NCBI GenBank assembly: GCA_001566295.1
Contig: KQ964252.1
Span: 434,001-498,000, forward strand
From: Microdochium bolleyi
Lineage: Eukaryota > Ascomycota > Sordariomycetes > Xylariales > Microdochiaceae
DNA: 64,000 bases
Reading direction: 5' to 3'
The position numbers and the translations under genes are program-made. Positions 11,315 through 22,235 of this stretch are shown in pieces. Under the pieces are notes generated by a model, which saw nothing but the letters and a program-made list of their open reading frames with translations, searched no databases and had not been told where the DNA came from. The stretch's first letter is position 1; every line of letters starts with the position of its first letter.

Positions 11315-12385
11315 TCAGATCTTTTCCAACCTTCTAGCAGCCTCCCTCAGCCTCACGGGCGTATACTCCTCCCACCAGTATCGCCACCCGAGCAAGCCCC
11401 CAATCTTCTTCGCCACGAAATACACCGTATGCGACAAGCCCAGGGAGAACCCCGACACTCCTCCGTCCTTCTTCATGCCCAGTCTGTTGTCCAGCACCAG
11501 CAAGTGATTGTCCACATACGCCATATGATACACCAGCCGCGGGATATGCATCGCGATCTGGGCCGCAGACGTCACCGCCGTGCGCCAGCCCTTCCCCCCG
11601 TGTCCCACCGCCTGCTCGCCGGCCGGGTCTTGCGTGTCCCTCCGCTGAGGCGGCGGGGGCGGCATGGCTCCTACGTCCGGCAGCAGCGGCTGGATGTGGT
11701 CGCGGAAGTAGCTCATCCCGTTGCGGAAGAACAGCTCCTTGGCCCCGTCCGACGGCGCGGTCCACTCGAGCAGCACGACGTCGCGCTTCGTCCAGGCGCC
11801 GTACCGGACGCTCGTCTTCTTCTTCTTCTTCTGGCCTGCCGCTGCTGCTCCTACTGCTCCCCCGTTTTTCGCCTCGTACTCTGCCCACGCCCGGTCCGCG
11901 ATCGGGCCGGGCACGTCGGCGCGGGAGAACCCGTGGATCGTGAAGGGCGGGAAGTTCAGCACTGTCAGTGGTGCCTTACGAGAAGCCACGTGGTTGTCTT
12001 GCCGCGTACGATGGCGGGCCTCGCTGCCGTTCGCGCTCTCAGCTGCTGGGACCTCCGCTTCGTCGTCGTCGTCCTCGTCGTCATCCTCATCGGCGCTGCC
12101 AACAATGACATAATCCCCCCTGATCCTCACGAGCGCAAACCCCCGCGCGATGATGAAATGCTCAGAGTGCAGCTCGTGCCAGTGCGGCGACGCGGCCCAG
12201 CGGGAACCCGGCGGGATCACGCTCGTCGCGACCTCGCCCACGGGGACGGGCAGGGCCTGCTCGGCCGCGGCCGCGATGTCCGGCAGCGTGTCGCTGCCGT
12301 GCAGGTATATCGTTATGGGCCCCGAGGGCTGCGCGAACGTGACGGACGGGTCGTCTGCCGTGTTTGTGAACTTCGTGCGCGGCAT
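11315..12385 (-). CDS. cupin-fold protein of unknown function
   Basis: One exon codes 356 residues. The N-terminal half has a cupin-like core: PPGSRWAASPHWHELHSEHF supplies the HxH...E metal-site pattern, and it is followed by IIARGFALVRIRGDYVIV. An Asp/Glu-rich insert (DEDDDEDDDDE, about residues 99-110) and a Lys-rich run (KKKKKTS) interrupt the barrel. The second cupin strand set appears as PLTVLNFPPFTIHGFSRAD. The C-terminal third (RLVYHMAYVDNHLLVLDNRL and the following hydrophobic segments) is typical of a fungal cupin subfamily that may associate with membranes. No enzyme activity can be assigned. Confidence 0.75.
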   Translation of the reverse strand: MPRTKFTNTADDPSVTFAQPSGPITIYLHGSDTLPDIAAAAEQALPVPVGEVATSVIPPGSRWAASPHWHELHSEHFIIARGFALVRIRGDYVIVGSADEDDDEDDDDEAEVPAAESANGSEARHRTRQDNHVASRKAPLTVLNFPPFTIHGFSRADVPGPIADRAWAEYEAKNGGAVGAAAAGQKKKKKTSVRYGAWTKRDVVLLEWTAPSDGAKELFFRNGMSYFRDHIQPLLPDVGAMPPPPPQRRDTQDPAGEQAVGHGGKGWRTAVTSAAQIAMHIPRLVYHMAYVDNHLLVLDNRLGMKKDGGVSGFSLGLSHTVYFVAKKIGGLLGWRYWWEEYTPVRLREAARRLEKI

Positions 12386-12436
12386 GGCTTGAAACCGCGG
12401 GCTGGCTTTGCAGGACTGGTAAGGAGGAGCAAGGCG

Positions 12437-12453
12437 TTTTTTTTTTTTTTTTT
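12437..12453. repeat. 17-bp poly-T tract in the 5' leader of the cupin gene
   Basis: A homopolymer of 17 T on the plus strand (poly-A on the sense strand) lies about 50 bp upstream of the ATG at 12385. Confidence 0.95.
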
Positions 12454-12533
12454 ATTTTGTATCAATCAGCTCGAGGAGTTGTCGTCGCGGAGATGGAACA
12501 CTTCTTCTCTTCCGTGAGAGTGCTGTCTGTGGA

Positions 12534-12541
12534 TATTTATA
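12534..12541 (-). promoter_or_regulatory. TATA box of the cupin gene
   Basis: The minus strand reads TATAAATA, about 150 bp upstream of the start codon at 12385. Confidence 0.6.
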
Positions 12542-13203
12542 GAAGATGTTGCACACAGCTGCAGGCCAGATATAGTTCAACCGCAAGCTGAGAACAACGA
12601 TTCCATAGATGATCGGGGGCCTTGTCACTTCTGACCATTGATCAAAGTAAAGCAGCGGCTCATAGGTTTTTATCTTGTTTGTGGTTGGTAGTGGTAAGTA
12701 CGCCTCGGCGACTTACACGGATGTAAGCGACTTGGCGGAGGCATATTTCATCCGGTCCGGACATTAGAATTTACCGCTTCGCAAGCTTGCCGCCTTCAGC
12801 CTCTCACACAGGCAGCACAACTGGGTGTGACGCCTCATTTCCAGTGCTGTAAATGGAATCATTGCCCAGATTGTTTGCAGTGCACGTTTCACCAGAGTCG
12901 GCTTTAAGCAGCGTAGGCCCGGCGGATTGAGACTATCAGGCGAGGGATGCGGACACGCCTAGGTCCCCGAAGGACTAGTTATGACAACTTGCACACTTGG
13001 GCACCTTGGAGAATTAAACGGTGGACAAGAAGAGGCTGTTGTGGATCCTTGGATTCTAAATTCAGTTTCTACGCTGCTTCGTCATATGCTCGTGTACTCA
13101 TCTAAGCCAATTGCCATGATCGCGAACAACTACGATGGCGGGTAGCCTACCTTATTCGGTATGGGTGGCCCGCGCTTCGGTAGCACACACTCAATCATTT
13201 CAT
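12542..13203. other. intergenic region, nothing seen
   Basis: This is the 5' flank of the cupin gene and the 3' flank of the Aha1 gene, both on the minus strand. It has no open frame of note. Confidence 0.6.
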
Positions 13204-14248
13204 CTATAGAATGGTACCGAATCCAAAGGTGGTCTTGATGCTCCGCACGTAGTACTCGCTCCAGTTCTTCTTAGTCACCTCCTCCTGGCCGACGGGCACG
13301 CCGGTCCAGCTGACGCGCATGACCGTGACGCCGTCGGCGTCGTTCTGGTCAAAGTCGAGCTCGAGCTTGGAGAAGTGGCCTGCAGGCCACTGATCCAGCC
13401 GCCACGACTGCACAATCTTGGTGGGCTCTTTGAGCTCGAGGTACTCGCCCGAGACGTTGCCGCCGAAGAGCTCGAACTTGCCACCCTGCTTGGCACCATC
13501 GAACTTCTTCGGAGGCGCCCGCGTGAAGGCGGCGATCCGCTGAGGGTCGGTGAAGGTCAGGTACAGCTGCTCGGCAGTGGTGCGGAACTCTTCCTGATCC
13601 GTCACCGTGGTCGTGTTAACGACGCTGCCAGCGTTCTTCTGTGATGTGGCCTCGGCCTGAGGTGTATGGGTACCGCTAGGAGCGTGGTACTTTGGTGTCG
13701 AGAACCCTGACGAGGGGTTCACCCCAGCCGCGTGCTGGATATCCTTGCCGTGCTCAGCGATGAGCACCGAGGGCAGCTTCAGGAATTCCTTCCTGAGCAG
13801 TGGGACGATCTTTGAGCGGACGAGGTCCTTGACGGGCTGCTTCTCCTTGGCCTCGGAATAGATATCAATATCGAACTGTGGAGACAGGGGTTAGTCAACA
13901 GGCATTGGAAGCGACAAGATGGTCCTCAAGATCGAGACTTACCACGAACTCCTCTTCTTCTGTGTCGTGAGCGACCTCTGGGACGGTGATGGTACCCGAG
14001 ACGTCCTCGGCGTCTGGAGCAGAACCAGAGTACTCGAGGACGAGCTTGACGTCGTAGATGGTGATGACCTTGCTCTTGCGCTGGCTCACCTCGACGTCAC
14101 CGTCCATGCTGACGACCTTGGAGATCCTGGCCTTGACGTCTCCATCCTCGGCCGAGACCTTTGTCAAGGCCTCATTGAGGTAGTTTTGCGTCCACTCGCC
14201 GGTGTTCTTGCTGACCCAGTGCCAGTTGTTGGGGTTGTGGAGAACCAT
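13204..14248 (-). CDS. AHA1: Aha1, activator of Hsp90 ATPase
   Basis: Two exons (14248-13943, 13875-13204; 67-bp intron with GTAAGT donor and CACAG acceptor) give 325 residues, the usual Aha1 length. This cytosolic co-chaperone binds Hsp90 and stimulates its ATPase. The N-terminal domain opens with the family hallmark NPNNWHWVSKN and continues through LVLEYSG to FDIDIYSE. A Ser/Thr/Pro-rich linker (about residues 155-190) leads to the C-terminal AHSA1/START-like domain with EQLYLTFTDPQRIAAFTRAP, KFELFGGNVSGEY and IVQSWRLDQWPAGH. The segment RVSWTGVPVGQEE near the end is also characteristic. All expected blocks are present and the assignment is firm. Confidence 0.97.
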
Positions 14249-15165
14249 TGTGGCGGCGGCAGAGGTGGCGTCGGGGGCAGGCGATGTTGATGTGGTAGTC
14301 GAAGCTCAAAATGAATTGCTCGAGTATTTATCTGATGGCAGGAGCGCGGTCTAGTGTTAGCTGGCTTTGCTCATCTCTTGCTTATGATGTGCCCGTGACC
14401 AGTCAAGGTCTAGGTTGAGGAATGTGAAGAGAAAATTTTTCGGGAGAAGATCAGAGGAAGGTCGTAGACCACAGCATTTAGTCATCAAGGAAAGGGAGTA
14501 CAAGTCGCTCTATGACTGGTGCCAGCTGGATAACTCATCATGTTGGGAGAGGTGCGAGGAAGCATGCAGGCCGTGAGGCGGTTGCGTGTCCGGGATAAAG
14601 GTTCAATCGGGGCAGAGGGCCCTTAAGGAAGAAGGAAAAAACTTACCACAAGTGCACGAGGACTCGAGCAGGCAAATCAATGCTGAGCAGGAATTTCGGT
14701 GCGCTGCAGGGCGAAAGGAAGACGAGAGAGGGTGAAGGAATTGGGGCGACTTTGCAGTCTTTGTGAAGTTGGTCAAGACATGGATGATGTAGTGAGGCTA
14801 CGAAATGTGCCAATGGAAGAGGGGAGCCGGTGGCCGCATGGCTGGGCGTGAGCAGGAGGGATGAGAGTGGGAGAAGTGGCCGTGAGGAAAGCTCTAGAAG
14901 CACAGAGACTTTGGCTGCCGGGCCCAGTGGGGCATGCTCCGGGCTCTTTCTGTTTCCGGGTAGCTCCCGCCGGTGCAGAGACGGCCCGGTGATGCTTGAC
15001 CTACAGTGCCGGAAACACGGTTGTCCTTCCTCAACGGCGGCGTGTAGCCCTTGACCGCAAGCGCGGGAGTTGCGTTGATTGCTTCAAGTGATGGTTGTGG
15101 CACCGCCATGGCCCAATGATTCGCATCGGATCCCTCTGTAGTTCCGAACCTGTGATATATGAATG
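14249..15165. other. intergenic region, no gene seen
   Basis: This is the Aha1 promoter side and the 3' flank of the modin-like gene. Only short overlapping open frames are present. Confidence 0.55.
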
Positions 15166-17095
15166 CTAAACAATATAGACAGGTAGTCGACTGCCGAGAA
15201 GCTCGCTCTTTGGGATCTGGACGTCCTCCTTGTGGAAATCGTGCAAGAGCAACCAGCATATCATGCGGAAGACGAGCGTGCACCAGATGTCGTTCAGCTG
15301 ATCCTCGCGATCTTTCGTGTTGAAGCCGCTCTTCTGCCGGCTCAAGGGACCCGTGGTGCCATCCTCCGCATCTGACCCAGTGGTGCTTGTTGACATGGTG
15401 CTCGCTGCATCTGACGAGGGCACCGGCATGACCACGTTTCCTGTAGGCAGCTGGTACATTGTTGGCATGCGGGTCGGTGCCTGCTTGACCACATCAGGCC
15501 GGACGGCGTCGAAGTAGATCTTCATGAGTGACGTTTGCTTATCCTCCAGACCTGGGCCACCGAGTTCCTCAAACCTTTCCAGGCCAAGACCGTCGAGCTT
15601 TTCAAACTTCTTTCTCTCTTCCGAGTCGTTGAGATGCCGCAGTATCACTTGGAAGTGCGAGCGAAGAACCCCAAAGACGTAGAACTTGCGCGGAACCCCG
15701 GTGAGATAGCTGTCAGTGGCGTCCAAAGCCTCATGTAAGGTTTCCATGAGTGGCACAGTGAGTTCGGTCTGCATCGGTCTGGGTCCACGACACTCGCCGA
15801 TGGAGTCAAGGGACTTTTTGATCCTCTGAATCTGCCTGCTGTTGGTGATCTCTTCGTCTTGCTCGAGCCTGTCTTCATAGGCTTCCAGAAGCTTCCACAG
15901 CGAGAATGACCGCTTGTCCCAGCGCTGGGTAGTGGGATTGGGAAGCATCCGGAAACCAGATCCGTGTCCATGCAATGTTCGGCTCAACATACCGAGAATC
16001 TCGAAAGTCACTGAACGCGAGGTCAGTCAGAAGAATCGCGAAAGTGAGGAGAAGTTCCAATTTACCTGGGAATAGGTGGGCGGTCCTTTGATTATCCATG
16101 AGAAAGTAGTCCACGGTGTTGGTGTTACAACCCACGACAGTCAGGGTATCTGCCACCTCGCGCGGGCTACCGAGTTTAATGGCAGCTAGATTCTGAGGTA
16201 CGTCAAAGGGATATTTGAGATTGTCGTCCTTCTCGTCTTCGGGCTTGCAGAACACCGTGGGCACGACACCAAAGCAGAACTGTTTGACCGTGCCGCTGGG
16301 TATTACCCTGCCGGATTCGAAGAGGCTGCGAGTGGCTTTCTGGAAGTTGAATACCAGTCCAAGCTCGCTGACCACTGAGCCTGTCAGGATGAAGCCGTTG
16401 CCCTCGGCACGATATTTGTTCTCGCTCCGGTTGAACTCTTTCCAATGGACACCAAGTACGGCTGCCAATTCAATGAGATGGCACATGGTAGTGGTGGCAT
16501 AGGGCTTTGCCATTGTCGATGGCATCGTGTCCCAGCTCTTGGTTTTCTTCTGTACGGCGACGGCAAGGGTTTGCTCAGCGAACTCTCGGGGCGGTCTCCT
16601 GCCGGGCATAGCTTTGTAGAACCGTTGCTGCCAAGCGTGGCTGTCGTGTTCCATTTGCTGGATGGCTGCGAGGAGAACAACCCAGGAAGCCCTTTCGTTG
16701 TCGGCAGTGTGTATGCGCTCCTTGACAGACAGCAAATTGTCTTCTTTCTTGTACTCATCGGGAAGCGAGCTCCGTGTCTCCTTTCTGCTTTCCTCGGTAC
16801 CATTGATGTACCAGATGGGCTCGTTTGGCACCGGGCCCCGGTCGTTGTTTGGAGGGGCGAGGAAGATGACGGGTGTTTCGAACTGGACCTCGAAACGGAG
16901 TTCAGACCACCGGAAGACACGCCGAGTCGACCGTGCCCACGCACCCATTACCTTAGGGTCGCAGCGAGCGAACCCGGTGGCAGAGGCGAAGTACGCCTGG
17001 AGCATCTGGAATACGGCTGGGAGCAGAGCAACGCAGGCCACGAGAAGCGCCACAGAGCCTACAATGACCTCGCCGCTGGGTTCTTCGCCTGCCAT
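15166..17095 (-). CDS. modin-like fungal membrane protein
   Basis: Two exons (17095-16066, 16010-15166; 55-bp intron with GTAAAT donor, CTGAC branch point and TTCAG acceptor) give 624 residues. I start at the ATG at 17095 (MAGEEPSGEVIVGSVALLV), because the upstream in-frame extension looks like leader sequence. An N-terminal membrane segment (VALLVACVALLPAVFQML) is followed by FASATGFARCDP and RRVFRWSELRFEVQFETPVIF. That pattern matches a Sordariomycete family often labelled modin. A Ser/Thr-rich stretch near residue 560 precedes a hydrophobic C-terminal helix. The biochemical role is unknown; older links of the name to incompatibility-modifier loci in Podospora are from memory and uncertain. 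Confidence 0.72.
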
Positions 17096-18236
17096 TGCGA
17101 CCGAAATGTGGAGGGAAAGGAATGGTGGCAGGAGTGGCACAGAGCATATGATGAAAGTGTACGTTGCTGTCAGGGCGTGTGAATGAAACTCGAAGTCGCG
17201 ACTTGAGGCGCAACGGAAGTAAAGTGAAAGCCGTGTTATGCGTTCAGGAGTTGTCGAGGGCTGAACTGGAGGCAAACAGACGGCATTAGAATGGCACTGC
17301 CATTTTTCTCATAGCCACGATGTCACATTATGTATGATGCACAGCCTGCCGCTGACAGGCCCTGGCTGGCACATCTCTGGGCGCCGGGCGCATGTTGGAT
17401 GCAGCAGTAGTGAGTATTGGGGGGCCGGGACAGAGGCACAGGCAGAGTGACGTAGAATGGCTCGATGTGCACGCGTCTTGTTGAGCAAGTGATGCCGTGG
17501 AGGCGCAGCTCGGTCGAGGCGTGTGTTGTCGTTGGTGAGGCCTCGTGAGGGTGAGGCGTGGGGGCCAGGGCAGGCATCTCAGTAGGCTGACAGCGGGCGG
17601 CGCCGCTGCCGGAGCCCCCGGACGACACAGGCAACCCTTGGGAACCCCGCAGGCAAGGCTGAAGCGGCCGGCCGCCTTGATAACCTGCCGCATGCCGTCC
17701 GCGATGGTTCGCAAGTTCCTCAGCGACGACTCGGAAGACGAGCGGGAACTGCATTGCGCGCCACAGTTCGTGTCTGGATGGGTCTCTAGGTGGCACAACT
17801 TTGCAGCTTTCTCGCTCCGGACAAGAAGGCATGCTAGCCGGGGCATTCCCTCGCTCAAGCAACCCCCCAGATCCCGCTTCTTCATGGTGCAAGCGAGTGT
17901 ACCTCTTCAAAGTGCTTGGAAGTTGACTGCTCGAGTCATGGACAAGGACAGCCCGTCCGTTGAGGATGTCGTGCTGCGAACCCTCCACCTCCTCTGCATC
18001 GTGTATCCCGACGATGGCCAACGCCTGCGCTGCTTTCTGGTCGCTAGCGCCTGACTCACCCTGGGCAACCAAGGTACCTGAAGGGACTCATCATAATACA
18101 TGCGTGTGGCTTTGTGCTTGTGCAGATCGCCACCGGGCCCTGACCGCGATGCTTAAAGGCGTCTCTGCACCGCCGTCTCTGCACCGCCGCCCGCGATGGG
18201 CCTCCTCGCTCCCTGCCGCATCCTAGGGACGCCGTC
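17096..18236. other. intergenic region, no supported gene
   Basis: GC-rich sequence with long but overlapping open frames on both strands (for example a 249-codon minus frame at 17323-18072 and a 169-codon plus frame at 17545-18054). Neither shows a domain, and composition explains their length. Confidence 0.5.
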
Positions 18237-19466
18237 ATGAGCCGGTCGTCCCCTTCCCCAAGCACCTTGTGCCCCCTGACCGACAAGCTGCCGGCCGAGC
18301 TGCGCGACGCCATTTACGCACACCTCTCCTTTGGCACCCTCGACTACCCGCGCCTCCGCGCCCGCCACACCTGGATCACCACTGCGCCCCCAGACGCCAC
18401 GCCCATCCTCTACATCCCGGCCCTCGCCCGCACTTGTCGCACCCTGCGCGCCGATGTGCTGAGCCGCTACCTTGGCGACCTGCGCGTCGAGCTCTCAGAC
18501 AGCTCCCAGCTCGATGGCATCTTCTTCGAGCGCTGCCTACGCGCCCTCGGCAGTGCTGTCCTGCACGTCCGCCGGCTGACGATCGAGCACAAGGTCGACT
18601 TCTGTCTCGACGAGGATGCGCACGACGCGGTGCGGACGCGGGCGACGACGGTCTTCAAAGTCACAGCATTAAACCACGGCAAGCCAGAAGCTGGTAGTCA
18701 CTACCAGGAGCTACCGCCCGTCACAGTATCTTGTGACTTCAAGCCTGCCATTGCCATCGGCGACGAGCTGCTCCCCCAGTCTGGGTCAGTCTGTGACTGC
18801 CCCCTCGCGGATCGCCTCTCCCGCTCAGCACCGCTGTCGGTCAACGGTACGGACCATGTGACCATGCACACGGAGGGCGCCGGAGCTCGACCTTCGGGCA
18901 GCCTGCAGCCATATTCTCTCGTCCGTGACTGCCCCCTTACAAGGTCCATTGCCAGCTTCCTGAACCAACTAGACCATGAGTCGTCCATCCCAGAACGCGA
19001 GACTCGCCCTCGCTTCCACCCAGGCGGCATGATGTACTTCTACAGAGGAGGTCACATCTACCACAACAAAATAACAGAACCCTATACTGCTTCGGGCGTC
19101 TCGCGTCCCTGGCCGCCCACGTCGGAGGAGACGTCCCGCTACTGGCCGTGGCCTGTATGCGACACGTGCAACCGCAGGAAGTGGCTCCTCCAAGGTCCCA
19201 CCACGGGCCCTCACTACATTGCAAACGAGCGCTGGTGGCGCGATTGTGAGCGGAGCGGCAAGACGGTGTCCGTCGCAGTGACTACCCGCGTCGGGTACCT
19301 GGGCCACATATGGATCTTGTGTCCGTACGAGCCAGCAGATCGGCGTGGCGTGCCGCAGGAGGGTGCCGGTACCGCAGACTGCAGCACTGTGTTCCGCTGC
19401 CGCTGGGGCCCAACGAGGCCGCCGTTGGTCCGGCCGTACGGCCAGAAGTCGAGGCGGTTTCTGTGA
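18237..19466 (+). CDS. F-box-like fungal protein of unknown function
   Basis: One exon codes 409 residues. The segment LTDKLPAELRDAIYAHLSF near residues 14-32 is the degenerate F-box-like start (LPxELRxxIY) common to many Pezizomycotina hypothetical proteins; such proteins may recruit Skp1 to an E3 ligase. The middle has LARTCRTLRADVL, typical of the helix after the F-box. The C-terminal part contains CDTCNRRKWLL, a CxxC that could bind a metal. Third-position GC is high throughout, which supports coding. No signal peptide or membrane segment is seen. Confidence 0.7.
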   Translation: MSRSSPSPSTLCPLTDKLPAELRDAIYAHLSFGTLDYPRLRARHTWITTAPPDATPILYIPALARTCRTLRADVLSRYLGDLRVELSDSSQLDGIFFERCLRALGSAVLHVRRLTIEHKVDFCLDEDAHDAVRTRATTVFKVTALNHGKPEAGSHYQELPPVTVSCDFKPAIAIGDELLPQSGSVCDCPLADRLSRSAPLSVNGTDHVTMHTEGAGARPSGSLQPYSLVRDCPLTRSIASFLNQLDHESSIPERETRPRFHPGGMMYFYRGGHIYHNKITEPYTASGVSRPWPPTSEETSRYWPWPVCDTCNRRKWLLQGPTTGPHYIANERWWRDCERSGKTVSVAVTTRVGYLGHIWILCPYEPADRRGVPQEGAGTADCSTVFRCRWGPTRPPLVRPYGQKSRRFL

Positions 19467-19970
19467 TAGTTGCCTAGAGGGGTTGACACTTCCCGAGGGT
19501 ATCCATGCAACGAATCCGTGGCCTAGCGACCTTCGCGTGTTGTGCGGGCGAGGAGTGTATCTCCGAGTTCTGCGAAGGTATCAAGACAGCTGCTGCTGGA
19601 CCGAGGAGTACATCACAAGGAGCTAGATATCGGGGTGGTCTTTGGCTGTGCGACTCCAGGGAAGCAGGTCTGCAACCATCTGCAATATGACCAAGTCTTG
19701 AGGCCTTCTGGGTAATGGCAAATAGAAATACACGCTTTCTAAAATCTATTTACATACAATACATGTACAGCCCGAGGCATTCCAGTCATCTTCATACTGA
19801 TGAAACTCGTGCCCTTCCCTCTGTGCCATCGTACATTGGGCATGGTTGGCTCATATTGAGCATGCGAGGCTCTCACACCTGCCTATTAGCACTCTGTCGC
19901 AGCAACGGTTTTCCCGGCAATGGCCATACAACAGCAAGCCCTGCCCGGACAGCTTCCATCCTGAACCGCG
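19467..19970. other. convergent intergenic region
   Basis: This lies between the convergent F-box-like and EngB genes and holds their 3' flanks. AT-richer sequence around 19730-19780 could carry polyadenylation signals. No gene is seen. Confidence 0.6.
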
Positions 19971-22235
19971 CTAGAACGAAGGCCTCGCGGATTTTGACTT
20001 CCCACCTTTGTCACTCTTCCCGCCACCGCCGCCGCTGCCGCCGAGCTTGCTCGCAAACACCCTCTCGAACTCATCGACCTTGCCGCCGCGCCTCCCTCGC
20101 CTGGCCCCAGCCCTCGCAGACAAGTCGATCTCCTCATCCGCACCTTCCCCCTCGCCATACTCCTCCTCCGCCGGCTTCTCGCCGTGCTCGTCCGCATACT
20201 CCTCCAGCCCGCGCTGACTCTCCTCCAGCGCCGCCAGCAGCCTCGCCTCCTCGGCCTTCTTCTCCCGCTCCATCGCCCGCATCTCCCTGCGGATCGCGAC
20301 CCAGTCCGTGTCCTTCTCGAGGCGGGCCTGCTCCGCGAGCATCGCCTCCTGCCGGCGCAGCTTGTCCTCCTCGTGCGCGAGCCGCCTGTCGCGCACCTCG
20401 CGGATCCGCCGGGTGCCACGCCAGTGCCGCCGCGCGAGAGCCTGCTTATTCGCCTCGAGCCGGTCGGCCCACGACTGGCTCAGCTCCTCGGGGGTCGGCT
20501 GGCCGACGCCTGTCTCCATGTCGAGCTTGCGCTGGCGGACCAGGTCGCGTAGAGTCGTCGAGGGCTGAAGGGTCGTGATGAAGTCTGACAGGACGGCGCC
20601 TAGTTCTTCCTTTTTGAGGGGGTGAGGTTGCGGTGGTGTCTGTGACTGGTTTGAGGGCGCCGGTGGCGCGGACTGCGCGTGCCAGGAGCAGGAGGTAGTG
20701 TGGAAGAATGATGCCTTGGGCGGGCGCTGGGTGCGGGAGCCAAGGACCGGTCTGCTCGCTGCTTGCATCCTGCTCAGGGGATCTGTTGGGACGACCTTTG
20801 GGGCGTGCGTGGGCGTCGAGCGGCCTTTGGCCTTGGAGGCGGGCTTCTTCGATCCTCCGTGCCTCGACATCGGCCCGGGACGTGTCGTCCGTGAGCCCGT
20901 TACTTTCCAACGAGGAGACTCCCGAGCTGTGTTGTTCGAGCTTCTCCGAGGTGGCGTAGGTTCTCTGTGCCTGTGGTTGTGCATACGAGACTCGAGTGCA
21001 GCATTTGCTTCGCTTTCTTTTTCAACATTTACACCTTCATCTTCGACATCCTCCACTTCATCCCACTCGTCTTGCTTCACTTGGATATCGTCCTGTTGTA
21101 GTTCCGGCTCTGCAGCCGAAGTCTCTGCAGGATCAGCCGAGCTGTGCCCGAACAGCTCGTCAAAGGAGACAATCTTGCCGGACCATTTCTGGTTTGTCGC
21201 AGCTTCTGGCCGGGTATCCTTGATGAGCCCGGCCAGACGAGCGACGACAAGTCGTGCCGTGGTGATGGTGGCCCGCCGAACGGCTGCGTCCGTCGCGCCC
21301 GTCGCCGTGACGTAGAACTCCTTCTCCCAGGTCCATTTCTTGTTACTCTCCGCGAGCTGTGCCTCTATTCGCCTGATGCCTTCCCATACCGTCTTGCATG
21401 TCTTCGATAGGCCTTCCTGGCCGTTCTTCACCTTGTCGGCTTTTGTCAGGACAATGGCCGTTCGCAGCCCCGCATTCGCCATGAGCTCAATTGCAGTCCA
21501 GTCTGAGTCCTTGGGTCCCACCTCGGCGTCGATGAGCATGACGGCACCCTTCAGCGCCGTACGCTTCTGTAGGTACAGCGCAATGTTCTTGCCCCATTCC
21601 TGCAAGCTCCCGTGTCCATAACCTGGCATGTCGACGAGGAAGAACATGTGCTTCGGCATCTCCTCTTTCCCCTTGAACTCGGGGCCGACTGCCACTTCAC
21701 CCTTCTCAGGTCGCGGCGCTGGCCCAAACCCATACGCATTAATTGTCTTAGTGTGCCCTGCCTTCTTGCTCACCCGGGCGAGCTCGCTGCCCATGCGATT
21801 CGCGACGGCGTTGACGAGAGACGACTTGCCGACATTGGAGCGGCCAAGGATGCACACCTCCGGCGTGCGCGTGTTTTTGCGGAGGTGGTAGAAGTCCGGG
21901 TTGCCGTAGTAGAAGGTGGCCGGGTTCTTGGTGAAGAGGGTCGAGAGGGCGTCCTCGAGGCTGTCTTCGTTTGCGGAGGGCAATGAGGAGTGCTCGAACA
22001 GCTGCGCAGGCGTGAGGCCGAGCGGTGGTGATGTGCTGTACTCTGGTATGCTGAAGGCTGCCGTCTTCATGTGCCTCGCGGCGCTGGCCAGTGCTCCTGC
22101 TGTCGTCGAGAATGTCGCGAGCCGGGATGGCGATGCTCTGAAGCCATGACCGCGGGAGCTGACAGTTGCAGCGTACAGCTGGGGTCTGACTGCTGCTGGC
22201 AGGGCCAGGAGGGCCGTGAGCTGGCGCGTGGTCAT
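19971..22235 (-). CDS. EngB/YihA-type mitochondrial GTPase with long C-terminal extension
   Basis: One exon codes 754 residues. The TRAFAC GTPase core is complete: G1 GRSNVGKSS (about 131-139), G3 DMPGYG (202-207), G4 TKAD (264-267) and G5 near TATGATDA. EngB proteins assist large ribosomal subunit assembly; the yeast mitochondrial relative is Mrx8. The Arg/Ser/Ala-rich N terminus (AAVRPQLYAATVSSRGHGFR) suits a mitochondrial presequence. The GTPase ends near residue 350, yet the frame runs another 400 residues. That part holds an acidic linker, a basic Ser/Pro-rich stretch, a second presequence-like patch (ASFFHTTSCSWHAQ), a charged coiled coil (about 590-690) and a Gly/Lys-rich tail. Most EngB proteins are 200-400 residues, so the length is unusual. 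The gene is head-to-head with FMC1. Confidence 0.88.
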   Translation of the reverse strand: MTTRQLTALLALPAAVRPQLYAATVSSRGHGFRASPSRLATFSTTAGALASAARHMKTAAFSIPEYSTSPPLGLTPAQLFEHSSLPSANEDSLEDALSTLFTKNPATFYYGNPDFYHLRKNTRTPEVCILGRSNVGKSSLVNAVANRMGSELARVSKKAGHTKTINAYGFGPAPRPEKGEVAVGPEFKGKEEMPKHMFFLVDMPGYGHGSLQEWGKNIALYLQKRTALKGAVMLIDAEVGPKDSDWTAIELMANAGLRTAIVLTKADKVKNGQEGLSKTCKTVWEGIRRIEAQLAESNKKWTWEKEFYVTATGATDAAVRRATITTARLVVARLAGLIKDTRPEAATNQKWSGKIVSFDELFGHSSADPAETSAAEPELQQDDIQVKQDEWDEVEDVEDEGVNVEKESEANAALESRMHNHRHREPTPPRRSSNNTARESPRWKVTGSRTTRPGPMSRHGGSKKPASKAKGRSTPTHAPKVVPTDPLSRMQAASRPVLGSRTQRPPKASFFHTTSCSWHAQSAPPAPSNQSQTPPQPHPLKKEELGAVLSDFITTLQPSTTLRDLVRQRKLDMETGVGQPTPEELSQSWADRLEANKQALARRHWRGTRRIREVRDRRLAHEEDKLRRQEAMLAEQARLEKDTDWVAIRREMRAMEREKKAEEARLLAALEESQRGLEEYADEHGEKPAEEEYGEGEGADEEIDLSARAGARRGRRGGKVDEFERVFASKLGGSGGGGGKSDKGGKSKSARPSF

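Noticed and set aside
17323..18072. 249-codon minus-strand frame upstream of the F-box-like gene
   Set aside because: It overlaps a 169-codon plus-strand frame, has no domain pattern and lies in GC-rich DNA where long chance frames are expected.
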